This document shows, piece after piece, positions 33,153 through 41,080 of a stretch of 64,000 nucleotides of DNA (the stretch's first letter is position 1; each line of letters starts with the position of its first letter). Origin of the DNA: JBBDYG01 sp040901765 (GTDB taxonomy: Bacteria > Planctomycetota > Planctomycetia > Pirellulales > Lacipirellulaceae); the NCBI GenBank assembly GCA_040901765.1, contig JBBDYG010000106.1, forward strand, positions 11,775-75,774. The letters run 5' to 3'. Below the pieces are notes generated by a model. It had not been told where the DNA came from, ran no database searches, and saw only the letters and a program-made list of their open reading frames with translations. Made by a program: the position numbers and the translations under genes.

Positions 33153-34505
33153 CTACCACCACCAACTGGTGTTCGCTTCGGCCGCGGCGACCTTATCGCG
33201 GATCGGAGCGATCTCCGCGGACTCCTCGGTACTATCGGCGACCATCCACGGCTGGAATTGCACGCCGCCTGAGGCGCTAATGATCCAGTTGCGGCCCTTC
33301 TTGAGCAGGCTGGCCTGCGACGCCACCCGCTGCGGGGCTGGGTATTCCTCGATTTGCTCTTGTTCCATCAGCCACGGCAATTCGAGCTTCGTCTTCTCGA
33401 CAAGGCGTTCTTTGTGAAGCAGCGCGCCCACGACAGCCAGATCGACGGCATTGCGCAAGTGCCCGAAGGAAGAGTCATGGTTGGCGAGGTCTTCGTACTT
33501 TTCCGTGAACATGTCGGCCCACCGTTGGGCGGCGGAGCTTGACTTGCCCGATCGCTGCCGCGACCCGTCTTCCGCGACAAAATCGTCTTCGGTCATGCAC
33601 TTCACGCCCTGGCCGCGTATCTGCCAGGCAAGGCCTGCCGCGTCCCGCAGCAGCGGCTGGTAATCCGCCGCCAGCCACCAACGGGGCAGCGCGTTTTGCG
33701 CTCCACGACCGGTCTTCATCAGCGATAGATAACTCGGCAGTCCATCGACCGGCGCTGGTTCGAAGTTCATCGCCAGCCGCTTCATGCGAAAGTCGGCCGC
33801 CACCAGCGTTCGCGCGAAATGGCTGGTCGTCGGCACCCCGCTGACGGTAATCACTTGCTCGCCCAGGGCCTGCTCGATGCGCCGCGCTGCGACCGTCGGG
33901 CTTTCGCCTCCGAGGCGGCCTTCAAGTTGTCGCCAACGCGCCACGCCTTCGTCAGTCGGGTCAATCGAACAACTGATGCCGTCGCCGTTGGACGCTTCCG
34001 CGGTGCGGAGAGCGACAATCAAATCTTCCAGCAGCAGGACCGGGCGATTGGTCGTCGCACCCACCGTGTTGCCCAATGAATCGACCTTCCAACCTTCGGC
34101 CGGACCCGCCAGCACGATGTCGCCCTGTTCGGGATAAACCAGCACATACTCCACACGCTGCAGGCCAGCGAGATAGCGAACTGCATCGGGAAGCGGCTTC
34201 TGCTCCTTGCGGCACCTAGCGATCTCCGAATCCAACCGGCGTAGCGAGACCATTCGCAAGTCGGTGAATTTCTCCAAGTCGGCGGGCACGGGTTCCAGAC
34301 CCGATTCCCACTTGGCCAGGAGTTGCTCGCGAGAACCGACCTCGGGCGTGGAGACCACTCCCTCTGCGTCAATAAAAATGCCGCCGACGGCGCCGCCGCG
34401 ATTGAAGATTCCGCCCGCGAAGCTGGGCGCGATCACCGCCGCCAACAAGCTGAACAACAACAGGCACACCGCAGCGCGCCCGACAAACTGATTCTTCTTG
34501 AGCAT
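33153..34505 (-). CDS. DUF1598 domain-containing secreted protein
   Basis: The 450-residue protein starts with a signal peptide (MLKKNQFVGRAAVCLLLFSL, then LAAVIAPSFAGG) and a Gly-rich stretch. It has the planctomycete-specific DUF1598 pattern, visible as MVSLRRLDSEIARC, PDAVRYLAGLQRVEYVLVYP, EGWKVDSLGNTVGATTNRP and RPVLLLEDLIVALR, with a C-terminal FGHLRNAVDLAVVGALL helix. No catalytic motif is visible and no function is known. ATG 34505 has GAGGAG 10 bases upstream; an upstream GTG at 34529 is also in frame. Confidence 0.8.
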   Translation of the reverse strand: MLKKNQFVGRAAVCLLLFSLLAAVIAPSFAGGIFNRGGAVGGIFIDAEGVVSTPEVGSREQLLAKWESGLEPVPADLEKFTDLRMVSLRRLDSEIARCRKEQKPLPDAVRYLAGLQRVEYVLVYPEQGDIVLAGPAEGWKVDSLGNTVGATTNRPVLLLEDLIVALRTAEASNGDGISCSIDPTDEGVARWRQLEGRLGGESPTVAARRIEQALGEQVITVSGVPTTSHFARTLVAADFRMKRLAMNFEPAPVDGLPSYLSLMKTGRGAQNALPRWWLAADYQPLLRDAAGLAWQIRGQGVKCMTEDDFVAEDGSRQRSGKSSSAAQRWADMFTEKYEDLANHDSSFGHLRNAVDLAVVGALLHKERLVEKTKLELPWLMEQEQIEEYPAPQRVASQASLLKKGRNWIISASGGVQFQPWMVADSTEESAEIAPIRDKVAAAEANTSWWW

Positions 34506-34649
34506 CTTCCGCAAGCTCCTCGATGGCACTCAATGGAGATGGACGTGGCAACGACGCGCCGACGGCGCGTGGACCCGCCCAATCATCCCTTCAGGATAGT
34601 TGCTAAGTGGTTTCGCTTCAACCATTTTCGGCACCGCCGCATTGTAGTA

Positions 34650-34728
34650 GGCACCACTCCGTGTGCCGTGACGGAACCGGTGAAAACTTGCGATTATGTG
34701 AGCGTCGCAACGGCACACGGAGCGTGCC
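34650..34728. repeat. Palindromic element (GGCACNNCTCCGTGTGCCGT)
   Basis: GGCACCACTCCGTGTGCCGT at 34650-34669 faces ACGGCACACGGAGCGTGCC at 34710-34728. It lies in a 500-base divergent spacer between the DUF1598 gene and the sigma54 activator. The rest of that spacer contains a short GACGCGCCGACGGCGCGT palindrome near 34553 and nothing else I can name. Confidence 0.7.
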
Positions 34729-35001
34729 CGTTAGATTCTCACGCATTTCAAGCCTGTTAGCCTCTAATTGACGCCCCCCCAGTGCCGTAATGACGCTCGG
34801 ATAAAGGCGGGTTGTACTGGCCGTAAGTCGTTTCACCACCCACGTTTCTGTACGGTCGTGACTTGAATTGAAGCACCCATTCCGCGTAAGGTAGTAGATA
34901 GGGAATCCCCGGCGAGCGGAATCATTCTGTTCGTCTCCCGCCTCGTCAGCTATTCCCCCGCTTCCTCCGTCACCGCTTCTACCGTGCCAGAATTGGGGCA
35001 A

Positions 35002-37041
35002 ATGACGGCATACCTGGTCATTCGCGAAGGCTCGAAGTGGACCGATGTTTTTCGTCTCGTCGATGGCGAGTCGGTGACGATCGGCCGCGCGCCGACCAAT
35101 GCCATCGTGATTAAAGATGAACGCTGCAGTCGCAACCATGGCGAAGTCTTCATGTCGCAGGGCAACTGGACGCTTCGCGATCTCGATAGCCGCAATGGCA
35201 CGCTCATCGACGGCCAACGGGTGACCACCGACCGTGTGCTCCACCCCGGCGACATTATCCGCATTGGCAATTCGCACCTCGCTTTTGTCGATAATCTCTC
35301 GCAGGCGTTCCCCGATTCGCAAAGCATGCTGCGCTCGGCGCGTGCCGTTGACGACAGTTCCCCATTGTCGGTTCTTCTGCCCAGTGACGAAGAGAGCGTG
35401 CTGGAGACGAACGAACCGACGCAGATTACGCATCGCCGTGGGACGAGCCGGTTCTTGGAGCCGGGCGAAGACGAAGCGGAAGTTGCCGTTCCCAAGTCTG
35501 GCCGGGCGGCCACGAAACTTTGCCGGCTGGCATTCGAACTGGGCAAAGCAACTGACGTAGTGACGCTCGCCAACATGGCGCTGGCCGGCTTGTTCGAGGT
35601 CACGCACACCGACGCCGGCGCGATGCTGCTGCGAGGTCGCGACGGCGACGGCAAACGCCGTCTCGAAACACTCGATGTGATCGCCGCTCGCAGCGACACT
35701 TCGCATAGCTATCATCGCGTTTCCACATTCCTGGCATCAACCGTGCTGCGTGAGGGCCAAGGCGTACTCGCGCGGAACATTATGGACGACAGCCAGCTCG
35801 GCGCCCGCGACTCGAGCGGCGACATTCTGGCCACCAGTGTGCTGTGCGCTCCCATTCGCCGCGACGGGCAAGTCCTGGGGCTGGTCCACCTGTATTCGAC
35901 CGACGCAGCCAGGCCCACCGATCCCGACGACCTGGAGTTTACGCTCGCCGTGGCGGACACCGTCGCCGTGGCCCTCGAAAACCTGGACCGACGGCAGGAA
36001 CTTGCGGAGAACCTGAATCAGGTCCGCAGCGAAAACGTGCAACTTCGCGAACGGCTCGAAGTGCAGAGTGAGATTGTGGGCCGTAGCGGCGCAATGAGCC
36101 GCGTGGCATCGGAGATCGCCCGCGCCGCGCCAAGCCGGGCAACGGTGTTGATCCGCGGCGAAAGCGGCGTCGGCAAGGAGCTTGTCGCCCGGGCCGTCCA
36201 TTTTTCCAGTCCGCGAAAGAAAGGTCCGTTCGTCTGCCTCAACTGCGCGGCCCTTTCCGAAAGCCTGCTTGAAAGCGAGCTTTTCGGCCACGAAAAAGGC
36301 GCGTTCACGGGTGCCACCGATCGCAAGATCGGCAAGTTCGAAGCATCGAACAAGGGCACGCTCATGCTCGACGAGATCGGCGAGATGAGTCACTCGATCC
36401 AAGCCAAGTTCCTGCGCGTGCTCGAAGGGCACCCCTTCGAACGCGTCGGCGGCAGCGAAGCGATTAAGGTCGATGTCCGCGTAATCGCCGCCACTAATCG
36501 CGACCTCGAGCAGGAAGTCTCCGAAGGCCGGTTTCGCCGCGATCTTTACTTCCGCTTGCACGTTCTGGAGATCGTGGTGCCGGCGCTCCGCAAGCGGCCG
36601 GACGACGTTCCCGACCTGGCCGAGTTTTTCCTCCACCGCTTTAATGCCGAAACCGGCCGCAAGCTGAAGGGTTACACGCCGCTGGCAATGGAAGCAATGC
36701 TCAAGTATCGCTGGCCCGGCAATGTCCGCGAGATGAAGAACGTCATCGAGCGGGCCGTGGTGCTCAGTCGCGGCGAGTACATTGACCACGATGATCTGGT
36801 TCTGTCGACTCTCAAGACTGCGGGCGATACTGAAGCCGGATTGTCCGGGATCGGCCCCCCTTCACCGATATTCGAGCCGATTTCGCTCGCCGACATGGAG
36901 GCCCGCCACATTCTGGCGACGCTCCAGGTAACCAATTGGAACAAGAGCAAGACCGCGAGCATCCTCGGCATCGAGCGCTCGACGCTCGACCGCAAGATTC
37001 ATCGCTATAAGCTTGCGCCCCGCGGTACGCCTGCGGCATAG
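35002..37041 (+). CDS. FHA-GAF-sigma54-interacting transcriptional activator
   Basis: The 679-residue protein has four parts. Residues 1-100 are an FHA domain with the phosphothreonine-binding signs TIGRAPTN, CSRNHGE and DLDSRNGT. Residues ~165-330 are a GAF-like domain. A central AAA+ domain has Walker A GESGVGKE, the sigma54 contact loop GAFTGA, Walker B LMLDEIGEM and the sensor FRRDLYFRL. A Fis-type helix-turn-helix (NWNKSKTASILGIERSTLDR) forms the C-terminus. It should activate sigma54 promoters, with the FHA domain reading a phosphorylated protein, perhaps from a Ser/Thr kinase. ATG 35002 begins the FHA domain; GTG 34984 is an alternative. Confidence 0.92.
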   Translation: MTAYLVIREGSKWTDVFRLVDGESVTIGRAPTNAIVIKDERCSRNHGEVFMSQGNWTLRDLDSRNGTLIDGQRVTTDRVLHPGDIIRIGNSHLAFVDNLSQAFPDSQSMLRSARAVDDSSPLSVLLPSDEESVLETNEPTQITHRRGTSRFLEPGEDEAEVAVPKSGRAATKLCRLAFELGKATDVVTLANMALAGLFEVTHTDAGAMLLRGRDGDGKRRLETLDVIAARSDTSHSYHRVSTFLASTVLREGQGVLARNIMDDSQLGARDSSGDILATSVLCAPIRRDGQVLGLVHLYSTDAARPTDPDDLEFTLAVADTVAVALENLDRRQELAENLNQVRSENVQLRERLEVQSEIVGRSGAMSRVASEIARAAPSRATVLIRGESGVGKELVARAVHFSSPRKKGPFVCLNCAALSESLLESELFGHEKGAFTGATDRKIGKFEASNKGTLMLDEIGEMSHSIQAKFLRVLEGHPFERVGGSEAIKVDVRVIAATNRDLEQEVSEGRFRRDLYFRLHVLEIVVPALRKRPDDVPDLAEFFLHRFNAETGRKLKGYTPLAMEAMLKYRWPGNVREMKNVIERAVVLSRGEYIDHDDLVLSTLKTAGDTEAGLSGIGPPSPIFEPISLADMEARHILATLQVTNWNKSKTASILGIERSTLDRKIHRYKLAPRGTPAA

Positions 37042-37307
37042 TAAAGGTTAGCCGCAACGCGGGTTCTTCGGTGCGGAGCGCGTTTTGACATCGCGGCCCG
37101 CCAAGGAATTTCCCCCTCTCCCGTCCGCAAAGGGCTAGGGAAGGGGCGATTTGCACGCGCCACTACCCCCCCAACCCAGCCATTTCGCAAGCTACCCTTC
37201 TAAGTGCCCTCGTGTCGTCCGTTGACGACCACCCAAATGGGGCGTTTTGAATTGGGGTCGGGCCTCAGGGTAAAAGTCATCCGCAGGCCCTCAGACAGGA
37301 GAGAGAA

Positions 37308-37823
37308 ATGAAGAGTCGCATTGCAATCGGGTTGTGTTTGATCGTTCTAACCGCCGTGGCCGCATTGCCACTCATCGCCGCTTCGACGGCAAAGAACAAT
37401 GAGAAAGTGGCATCGACACTGCAAAGCGATGAGCAAGCTGTGAAGCAAGCTGCTGATAAATTCTACACAGCGCTCAACGGCATGTTCCAAGGCGACCTCG
37501 ATCAGATGAAAGCCGTCTGGTCTCACGCCGACGACGTTTCCTACATGGGCCCGACCGGCGGCATCCAACTCGGCTGGAACGACGTACTCGCCACTTGGGA
37601 AACCCAAGCCGCGAAGAACCTTGGCGGCAAGGTCGAACCGAAGAACGCCCACGTCACCGTCAGCCCCGACCTGGCCATCTTCACTTGCTACGAAGAAGGT
37701 GAAAACATCGTCAATGGCAAACCCCAAAAGGTCTCCATCCGCGCCACCAACACCTTCCGCAAAGAAAACGGCGAATGGAAAATGATCGGCCACCACACCG
37801 ACCTGTTGCCGTTCCTGAACTAA
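37308..37823 (+). CDS. Secreted NTF2-like (SnoaL/DUF4440 fold) protein
   Basis: The 171-residue protein has a signal peptide (MKSRIAIGLCLIVLTAVAALP with cleavage near IAAS) followed by a cone-shaped NTF2-like domain. Features are the helix VKQAADKFYTALNGMFQGDL, the DQMKAVWSHADDVSYMGPTG segment, and the final strand RATNTFRKENGEWKMIGHHT. Members include ketosteroid isomerase-like and calcium/calmodulin kinase association domains; catalytic residues cannot be assigned. ATG 37308 has AGGAGAGAG just upstream. A GC-rich hairpin follows the stop. Confidence 0.82.
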   Translation: MKSRIAIGLCLIVLTAVAALPLIAASTAKNNEKVASTLQSDEQAVKQAADKFYTALNGMFQGDLDQMKAVWSHADDVSYMGPTGGIQLGWNDVLATWETQAAKNLGGKVEPKNAHVTVSPDLAIFTCYEEGENIVNGKPQKVSIRATNTFRKENGEWKMIGHHTDLLPFLN

Positions 37824-37825
37824 GA

Positions 37826-37868
37826 ACTCCAACAACTCTCCCTCTCCCCCGGGAGAGGGCCGGGGTGA
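37826..37868. repeat. GC-rich palindromic repeat, copy 7
   Basis: CCCTCTCC and GGAGAGGG form a perfect 8-bp stem around CCCG, followed by CCGGGGTGAAGGTG. It resembles the other CCCTCCCC/GGGGAGGG units and lies 12 bases after the NTF2-like gene, where it may also act as a weak terminator. Confidence 0.6.
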
Positions 37869-37976
37869 AGGTGCCTTGCCGCGGGATGTGTAACGGATAC
37901 GGGCGCCGCTGCTGGCTCGGCCTGCAGTGGCGTCTCGCATCCGTTTTTTGTTGGTGGACCAGAAGGGTATCCGTGG

Positions 37977-38090
37977 TTATCGGCGCCGGCGCGTTGCCAG
38001 GTTCAAGCCAGCGGCGACTAATATCAGCGCGAATGTCGATGGTTCGGGAACAACTGAATCGGAGAAATTCGCTGCAAACGCGTCATGACT
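37977..38090 (-). pseudogene. Remnant of a PEP-CTERM protein (C-terminal sorting signal only)
   Basis: The minus strand encodes SHDAFAANFSDSVVPEPST followed by FALILVAAGLNLA and TRRRR, then a stop. This is a complete PEP-CTERM exosortase signal: the PEP motif, a hydrophobic helix and a terminal Arg cluster. A stop codon immediately precedes it at 38091-38093 and no body of the protein follows upstream in any frame. It is best read as the tail of a decayed gene. The rest of 37824-38750 has no convincing gene. Confidence 0.6.
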
Positions 38091-38564
38091 TTATCCCCGC
38101 GTAACTAAATCCACCGGTGCCAATTGATGATCCCGCCCATAAGTCTCCCAACTTTCTCGTTGAAAGGGCCACCTAACGACGTTCTGCCTTGCAAAGTGAA
38201 TTACCACCCGAACGAACTTGCCAACGTGGGCAGTCCGCTAATCTTCTCCATTTGCGGAACCCCGCCGCCAAATCAGGATAGTCAGATTGGTCTCTAAAAA
38301 TGGAGCTGACAAAGCTGAGAATTCTTCGGGAATATCGACCTTTTGCGGAAAACCGGTGACGAAGCTGATTTCCCTGGTCACCGAGCTTACGCCGGCCCGA
38401 CTCACTCCGCCGCTGCGCAAAACGAAGAGGCTTTTCTGTTTTGCCAGCAACGTGTGCGCAGCGTGGCAAGAAGTTGGCACAAACTTGGGTGGTGTGCGGA
38501 CCTCCGTCACACCCGAGGCAATCGACCCCCATCGGGAAACGTGGTTGCCCTCCCCCTCCAAACG

Positions 38565-38632
38565 TGGCCAAGTTGGCCAACCCTCCTAGAAATAGCGGCT
38601 ATTTCTCTCCCGCCGTTGGCCAACCTTGGCCA
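38565..38632. repeat. Nested palindrome near the assembly gap
   Basis: TGGCCAAGTTGGCCAAC at 38565-38581 faces GTTGGCCAACCTTGGCCA at 38615-38632. Inside is a separate perfect palindrome AGAAATAGC-G-GCTATTTCT at 38588-38606. The whole would fold into a strong cruciform. Confidence 0.75.
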
Positions 38633-38644
38633 ATCAGTCTGGTA

Positions 38645-38739
38645 GTCAGGCTGTGCCTGNNNNNNNNNNGGGGGTCCCGCACGCCGCCGATGTCCCGTAG
38701 CCGCAGCGGTAGCGAACGTGTCGTCAGGCACAGCCTGAC
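38645..38739. other. Inverted repeat interrupted by a 10-N assembly gap
   Basis: Ten Ns occupy 38660-38669. The sequence GTCAGGCTGTGCCTG stops exactly at the Ns, and its complement CAGGCACAGCCTGAC is at 38725-38739, itself part of the small palindrome GTCAGGC-ACA-GCCTGAC. The gap therefore lies inside a hairpin-forming repeat, and the true length of missing sequence is unknown. Confidence 0.85.
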
Positions 38740-38750
38740 CTACCACAATC

Positions 38751-39212
38751 TCAGCTTTCATCCGCCGCGCGCAGCCACGGCGTGATCGTCGGCTCGTAGC
38801 CGCAGATTTCGTCGTCGCGGAAATAGATGGCAATCTCGCGCTGTGCCGCCTCGGGTCCGTCTGACCCGTGAACCAAGTTCATCTGCCGGCTCGAGCTGAA
38901 ATCGCCGCGAATGGTGCCCGGCGCGGCCTTCAGGCCGCTGGTGGCCCCGAGCATCTCGCGCACCACGCGAATCGCCTCCAGCCCTTCTACGACGGCGGCG
39001 AGCACCGGGCCGCCCGTGACGAACTTCTCCAGCGTCGGATACCACGGCTTCGCGACATGCTCGGCATAATGCTGCTTGGCTAGCTCCGGCGTGATCCGCA
39101 TGAGCTTCATCGCGATCAGATTAAGACCCTTGTCCTCGAACCGCGAGATAATCCGCCCCATCAAACGGCGTTGCACGCAGTCGGGCTTCAATAAGACTAA
39201 TGTTCTTTCCAT
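38751..39212 (-). CDS. ndk: Nucleoside diphosphate kinase
   Basis: Ndk moves the gamma-phosphate from ATP to other nucleoside diphosphates. The 153-residue protein begins MERTLVLLKPDCVQRRLMGR, the family N-terminus. It has the catalytic His and surrounding signature NLVHGSDGPEAAQREIAIYF, plus the conserved RGDFS segment. Length is normal. ATG 39212 matches the family start; a GTG nine bases upstream is in frame. It is close to the assembly gap but complete. Confidence 0.95.
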   Translation of the reverse strand: MERTLVLLKPDCVQRRLMGRIISRFEDKGLNLIAMKLMRITPELAKQHYAEHVAKPWYPTLEKFVTGGPVLAAVVEGLEAIRVVREMLGATSGLKAAPGTIRGDFSSSRQMNLVHGSDGPEAAQREIAIYFRDDEICGYEPTITPWLRAADES

Positions 39213-39239
39213 CGCAACCACTCTTTCATCAATCGCAAT

Positions 39240-39373
39240 CGAGAATTAGACGCGGATGTTCACGGATGGGGCGAATGAGCGCCGATCCTACACTCCAGAA
39301 AATTAATTGACTCGTTCGCGAATGCTCCGCGAAAATCCGCTCGATCGGCGTTCATCTGCGTCTAATCGAATTC
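39240..39373. repeat. Inverted repeat (GAATTAGACGCGGATG... ...CATCTGCGTCTAATCGAATTC)
   Basis: GAATTAGACGCGGATGTTCA at the left faces GTTCATCTGCGTCTAATCG at the right, with a 90-base centre. It is related in style to the AACCGCTAAT elements (family D). It fills the space between ndk and the next gene. Confidence 0.65.
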
Positions 39374-39380
39374 GGAAATT

Positions 39381-39812
39381 CTAGGTGATTGCTGGTTGCA
39401 TCTCAAGCGGGCCTGGATGAGGGATTCGAACATGGGTACGCTGGTTCGCACGATGGAGGCTGTTACATGGAGCCGTGTCTTTCTCCAAGCCGAGTTTATT
39501 GAGTACGTCGCCGAACGACTTCACCGCACCTAGGTACTGCCGCCAATCGATCGGCTTGCCTTCGAGCGCATCGACTTCTAGGGATTCGAGATACGCGAGC
39601 ATCACGACCGCTCGCCCGCACAGCCACTCCTTTTGGATCGAATCAACCCCGCATTCGTTTTTCAACTGCTCCAACCGCTTCCGCATCTCTTTGACGACGG
39701 CATACCGCGAGTCGGCTTCAGAAATTTGGCGAAGGCTAAAGCCCTTGTCTTTCTTGGCAGAAATTGGAATCGCCATCCTGGGTTTACGCTTGGGGTACAG
39801 TCGAATCTTCAT
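39381..39812 (-). CDS. Hypothetical protein with a helical core
   Basis: The 143-residue protein has a basic start MKIRLYPKRKPRMAIPISA. Its helical core includes AVVKEMRKRLEQLKNECGVD and WLCGRAVVMLAYLESLEVDA, and it ends with a loose tail (RANQRTHVRIPHPGPLEMQP). I recognise no family. The core has coding-like character; the tail may have been extended by the adjoining repeat. The sequence is less GC-rich than most neighbours. An internal Met at residue 13 could be the true start. Confidence 0.55.
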   Translation of the reverse strand: MKIRLYPKRKPRMAIPISAKKDKGFSLRQISEADSRYAVVKEMRKRLEQLKNECGVDSIQKEWLCGRAVVMLAYLESLEVDALEGKPIDWRQYLGAVKSFGDVLNKLGLEKDTAPCNSLHRANQRTHVRIPHPGPLEMQPAIT

Positions 39813-39918
39813 CGCGTCCTAGCTCCAACGTGCATCTGGCGGGTAACACGCTGGCATTATAGCCGATAGTGTACGTCTGTATATATGCGATATTCCGCTA
39901 GAAATCGCCGGGCATTGC

Positions 39919-40368
39919 CTAACTAATGCTAACGATGAGGCCCAGCAATGCTGAGATTACGGTCATGGCGATTAGCAGCGTGCGGAGACTGAAATGCCAT
40001 TTGACCCACGGCAAATACATGAACGCCCCGGTCACCAATGTAAGAAACCAGAACGGTAGTTCTACCTGCATTTCTTGCGGGTCATGCAATAAGTGAATAC
40101 CAGGCACCATCGTTCGCCAAGACAGAGGCGGAGGCTTATATAACGGTTCAAACGATATGCGGTAGGGATAATAGTCGACTTGAGGGGTATCGAAGAGAAC
40201 GTAATGGAGAAGAAAGCCCGGATAAGACCGAATCATTACGTAGCCAAAAGCACCATATGGCACACCGACCTCGTCGCGATACGCATAACTCCGCACCCAC
40301 AATGCGATCAGCAGCATGCACGCGACGAGCGAAATTACTGAAACAGTGATTCGCAGATACCGAAGCAT
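39919..40368 (-). CDS. Small membrane protein, paralogue of its upstream neighbour
   Basis: The 149-residue protein has an N-terminal helix (MLRYLRITVSVISLVACMLL, then IALW), a Tyr/Pro-rich middle domain, and two closing membrane segments (FWFLTLVTGAFMYLPW and FSLRTLLIAMTVISALLGL). The FSLRTLLIAMT box is common in small planctomycete membrane proteins of unknown role. Its ATG at 40368 lies 2 bases after the stop of the upstream paralogue (40371-40817), pointing to translational coupling. The two share MLRYLRI at the start and the FSLRTLLIAMT end. Confidence 0.7.
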   Translation of the reverse strand: MLRYLRITVSVISLVACMLLIALWVRSYAYRDEVGVPYGAFGYVMIRSYPGFLLHYVLFDTPQVDYYPYRISFEPLYKPPPLSWRTMVPGIHLLHDPQEMQVELPFWFLTLVTGAFMYLPWVKWHFSLRTLLIAMTVISALLGLIVSIS

Positions 40369-40370
40369 GC

Positions 40371-40817
40371 CTAAATCAAACTGACGATGAGGCCGAGCCA
40401 TGCCGCGATGATCGTCATGGCGATTAGCAGGGTGCGGAGACTGAAACGTCGAGGGAGCCAGACGACTAGACTAATCAGCACCACAATCATCGCCAAAACC
40501 CAATGGGGCAGGACGATATTCAGCGAGATTGGACCTCGCCTCCAAACAAACTTGTCCTTCAAAAAATAAGCTTCGCGGGTACGGTACGTCCAGCCGTGTG
40601 GTGCATACGAATTCCCGGTGCCTTTGTAGCCGAGATACGCATCGAAGTGTGCAAAGTAAACAGTTCCGAATTGCGAGCCAATCGTCGTCTTAATCTTTTG
40701 GCTATTGGTGCGTGTAATTAGGTCGAGCGTCCAATAGCTCCTCCACCACAACAAAACCAGCGATATAGCTAGCACACCCCACGCCACCGACCACGCGATT
40801 CGCAGATATCGAAGCAT
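40371..40817 (-). CDS. Small membrane protein, first of a tandem pair
   Basis: The 148-residue protein starts MLRYLRIAWSVAWGVLAISL, continues with a short extracytoplasmic domain rich in Tyr and Gly, and ends with VLAMIVVLISLVVWLP and FSLRTLLIAMTIIAAWLGLI. It is a clear paralogue of the gene directly downstream. I chose ATG 40817 because it aligns with the start of the paralogue; the frame is open to 41006 and ATG 40859 is also possible, with no ribosome site to decide. Function unknown. Confidence 0.7.
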   Translation of the reverse strand: MLRYLRIAWSVAWGVLAISLVLLWWRSYWTLDLITRTNSQKIKTTIGSQFGTVYFAHFDAYLGYKGTGNSYAPHGWTYRTREAYFLKDKFVWRRGPISLNIVLPHWVLAMIVVLISLVVWLPRRFSLRTLLIAMTIIAAWLGLIVSLI

Positions 40818-40926
40818 CGACTGAACTCGAAATGTACTGGACCTCAACCGTGAATTCATTGGAACGATTGGCGAAACCAAACGCAACCACAATCCACGTT
40901 TTTTAGTCGATTCGTAGACTGCCGTT

Positions 40927-41052
40927 TTACCCGTTAAGCGCGTTCCAAACTGCTTGACGGGACTTGTTGAACCGGGCGGCGATCTCCGACGCGGATATGC
41001 CTTCATCGCTTAACGGCTTGCCCTCAGCGGTCGATTCACCTCGCTTGTTCGG
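40927..41052 (-). pseudogene. Fragment with a helix-turn-helix, no start codon
   Basis: Between two stops the minus strand encodes 41 residues ending SASEIAARFNKSRQAVWNAL plus NG. The segment from GISASEIAARF to AVWNAL fits a helix-turn-helix of the resolvase/recombinase C-terminal or sigma-like type. No start codon is available in frame, so this is probably the decayed end of a larger gene. Confidence 0.35.
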
Positions 41053-41080
41053 TCACTAACATTGAACTACGATCTGGCTC

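Noticed and set aside
34618..35715. Long minus-strand frame of 365 codons opposite the FHA region of the sigma54 activator
   Set aside because: It is antisense to a gene with clear FHA motifs and its product has no family resemblance; long antisense frames are expected at this GC content.
35737..36789. Minus-strand frame of 350 codons opposite the AAA+ domain
   Set aside because: It lies fully inside a gene with Walker A, GAFTGA and Walker B motifs; the antisense product is Ala/His-rich and unrecognisable.
38173..38589. Two overlapping frames on opposite strands before the assembly gap
   Set aside because: Neither has a ribosome site, family resemblance or convincing residue pattern; the stretch is repeat-rich.
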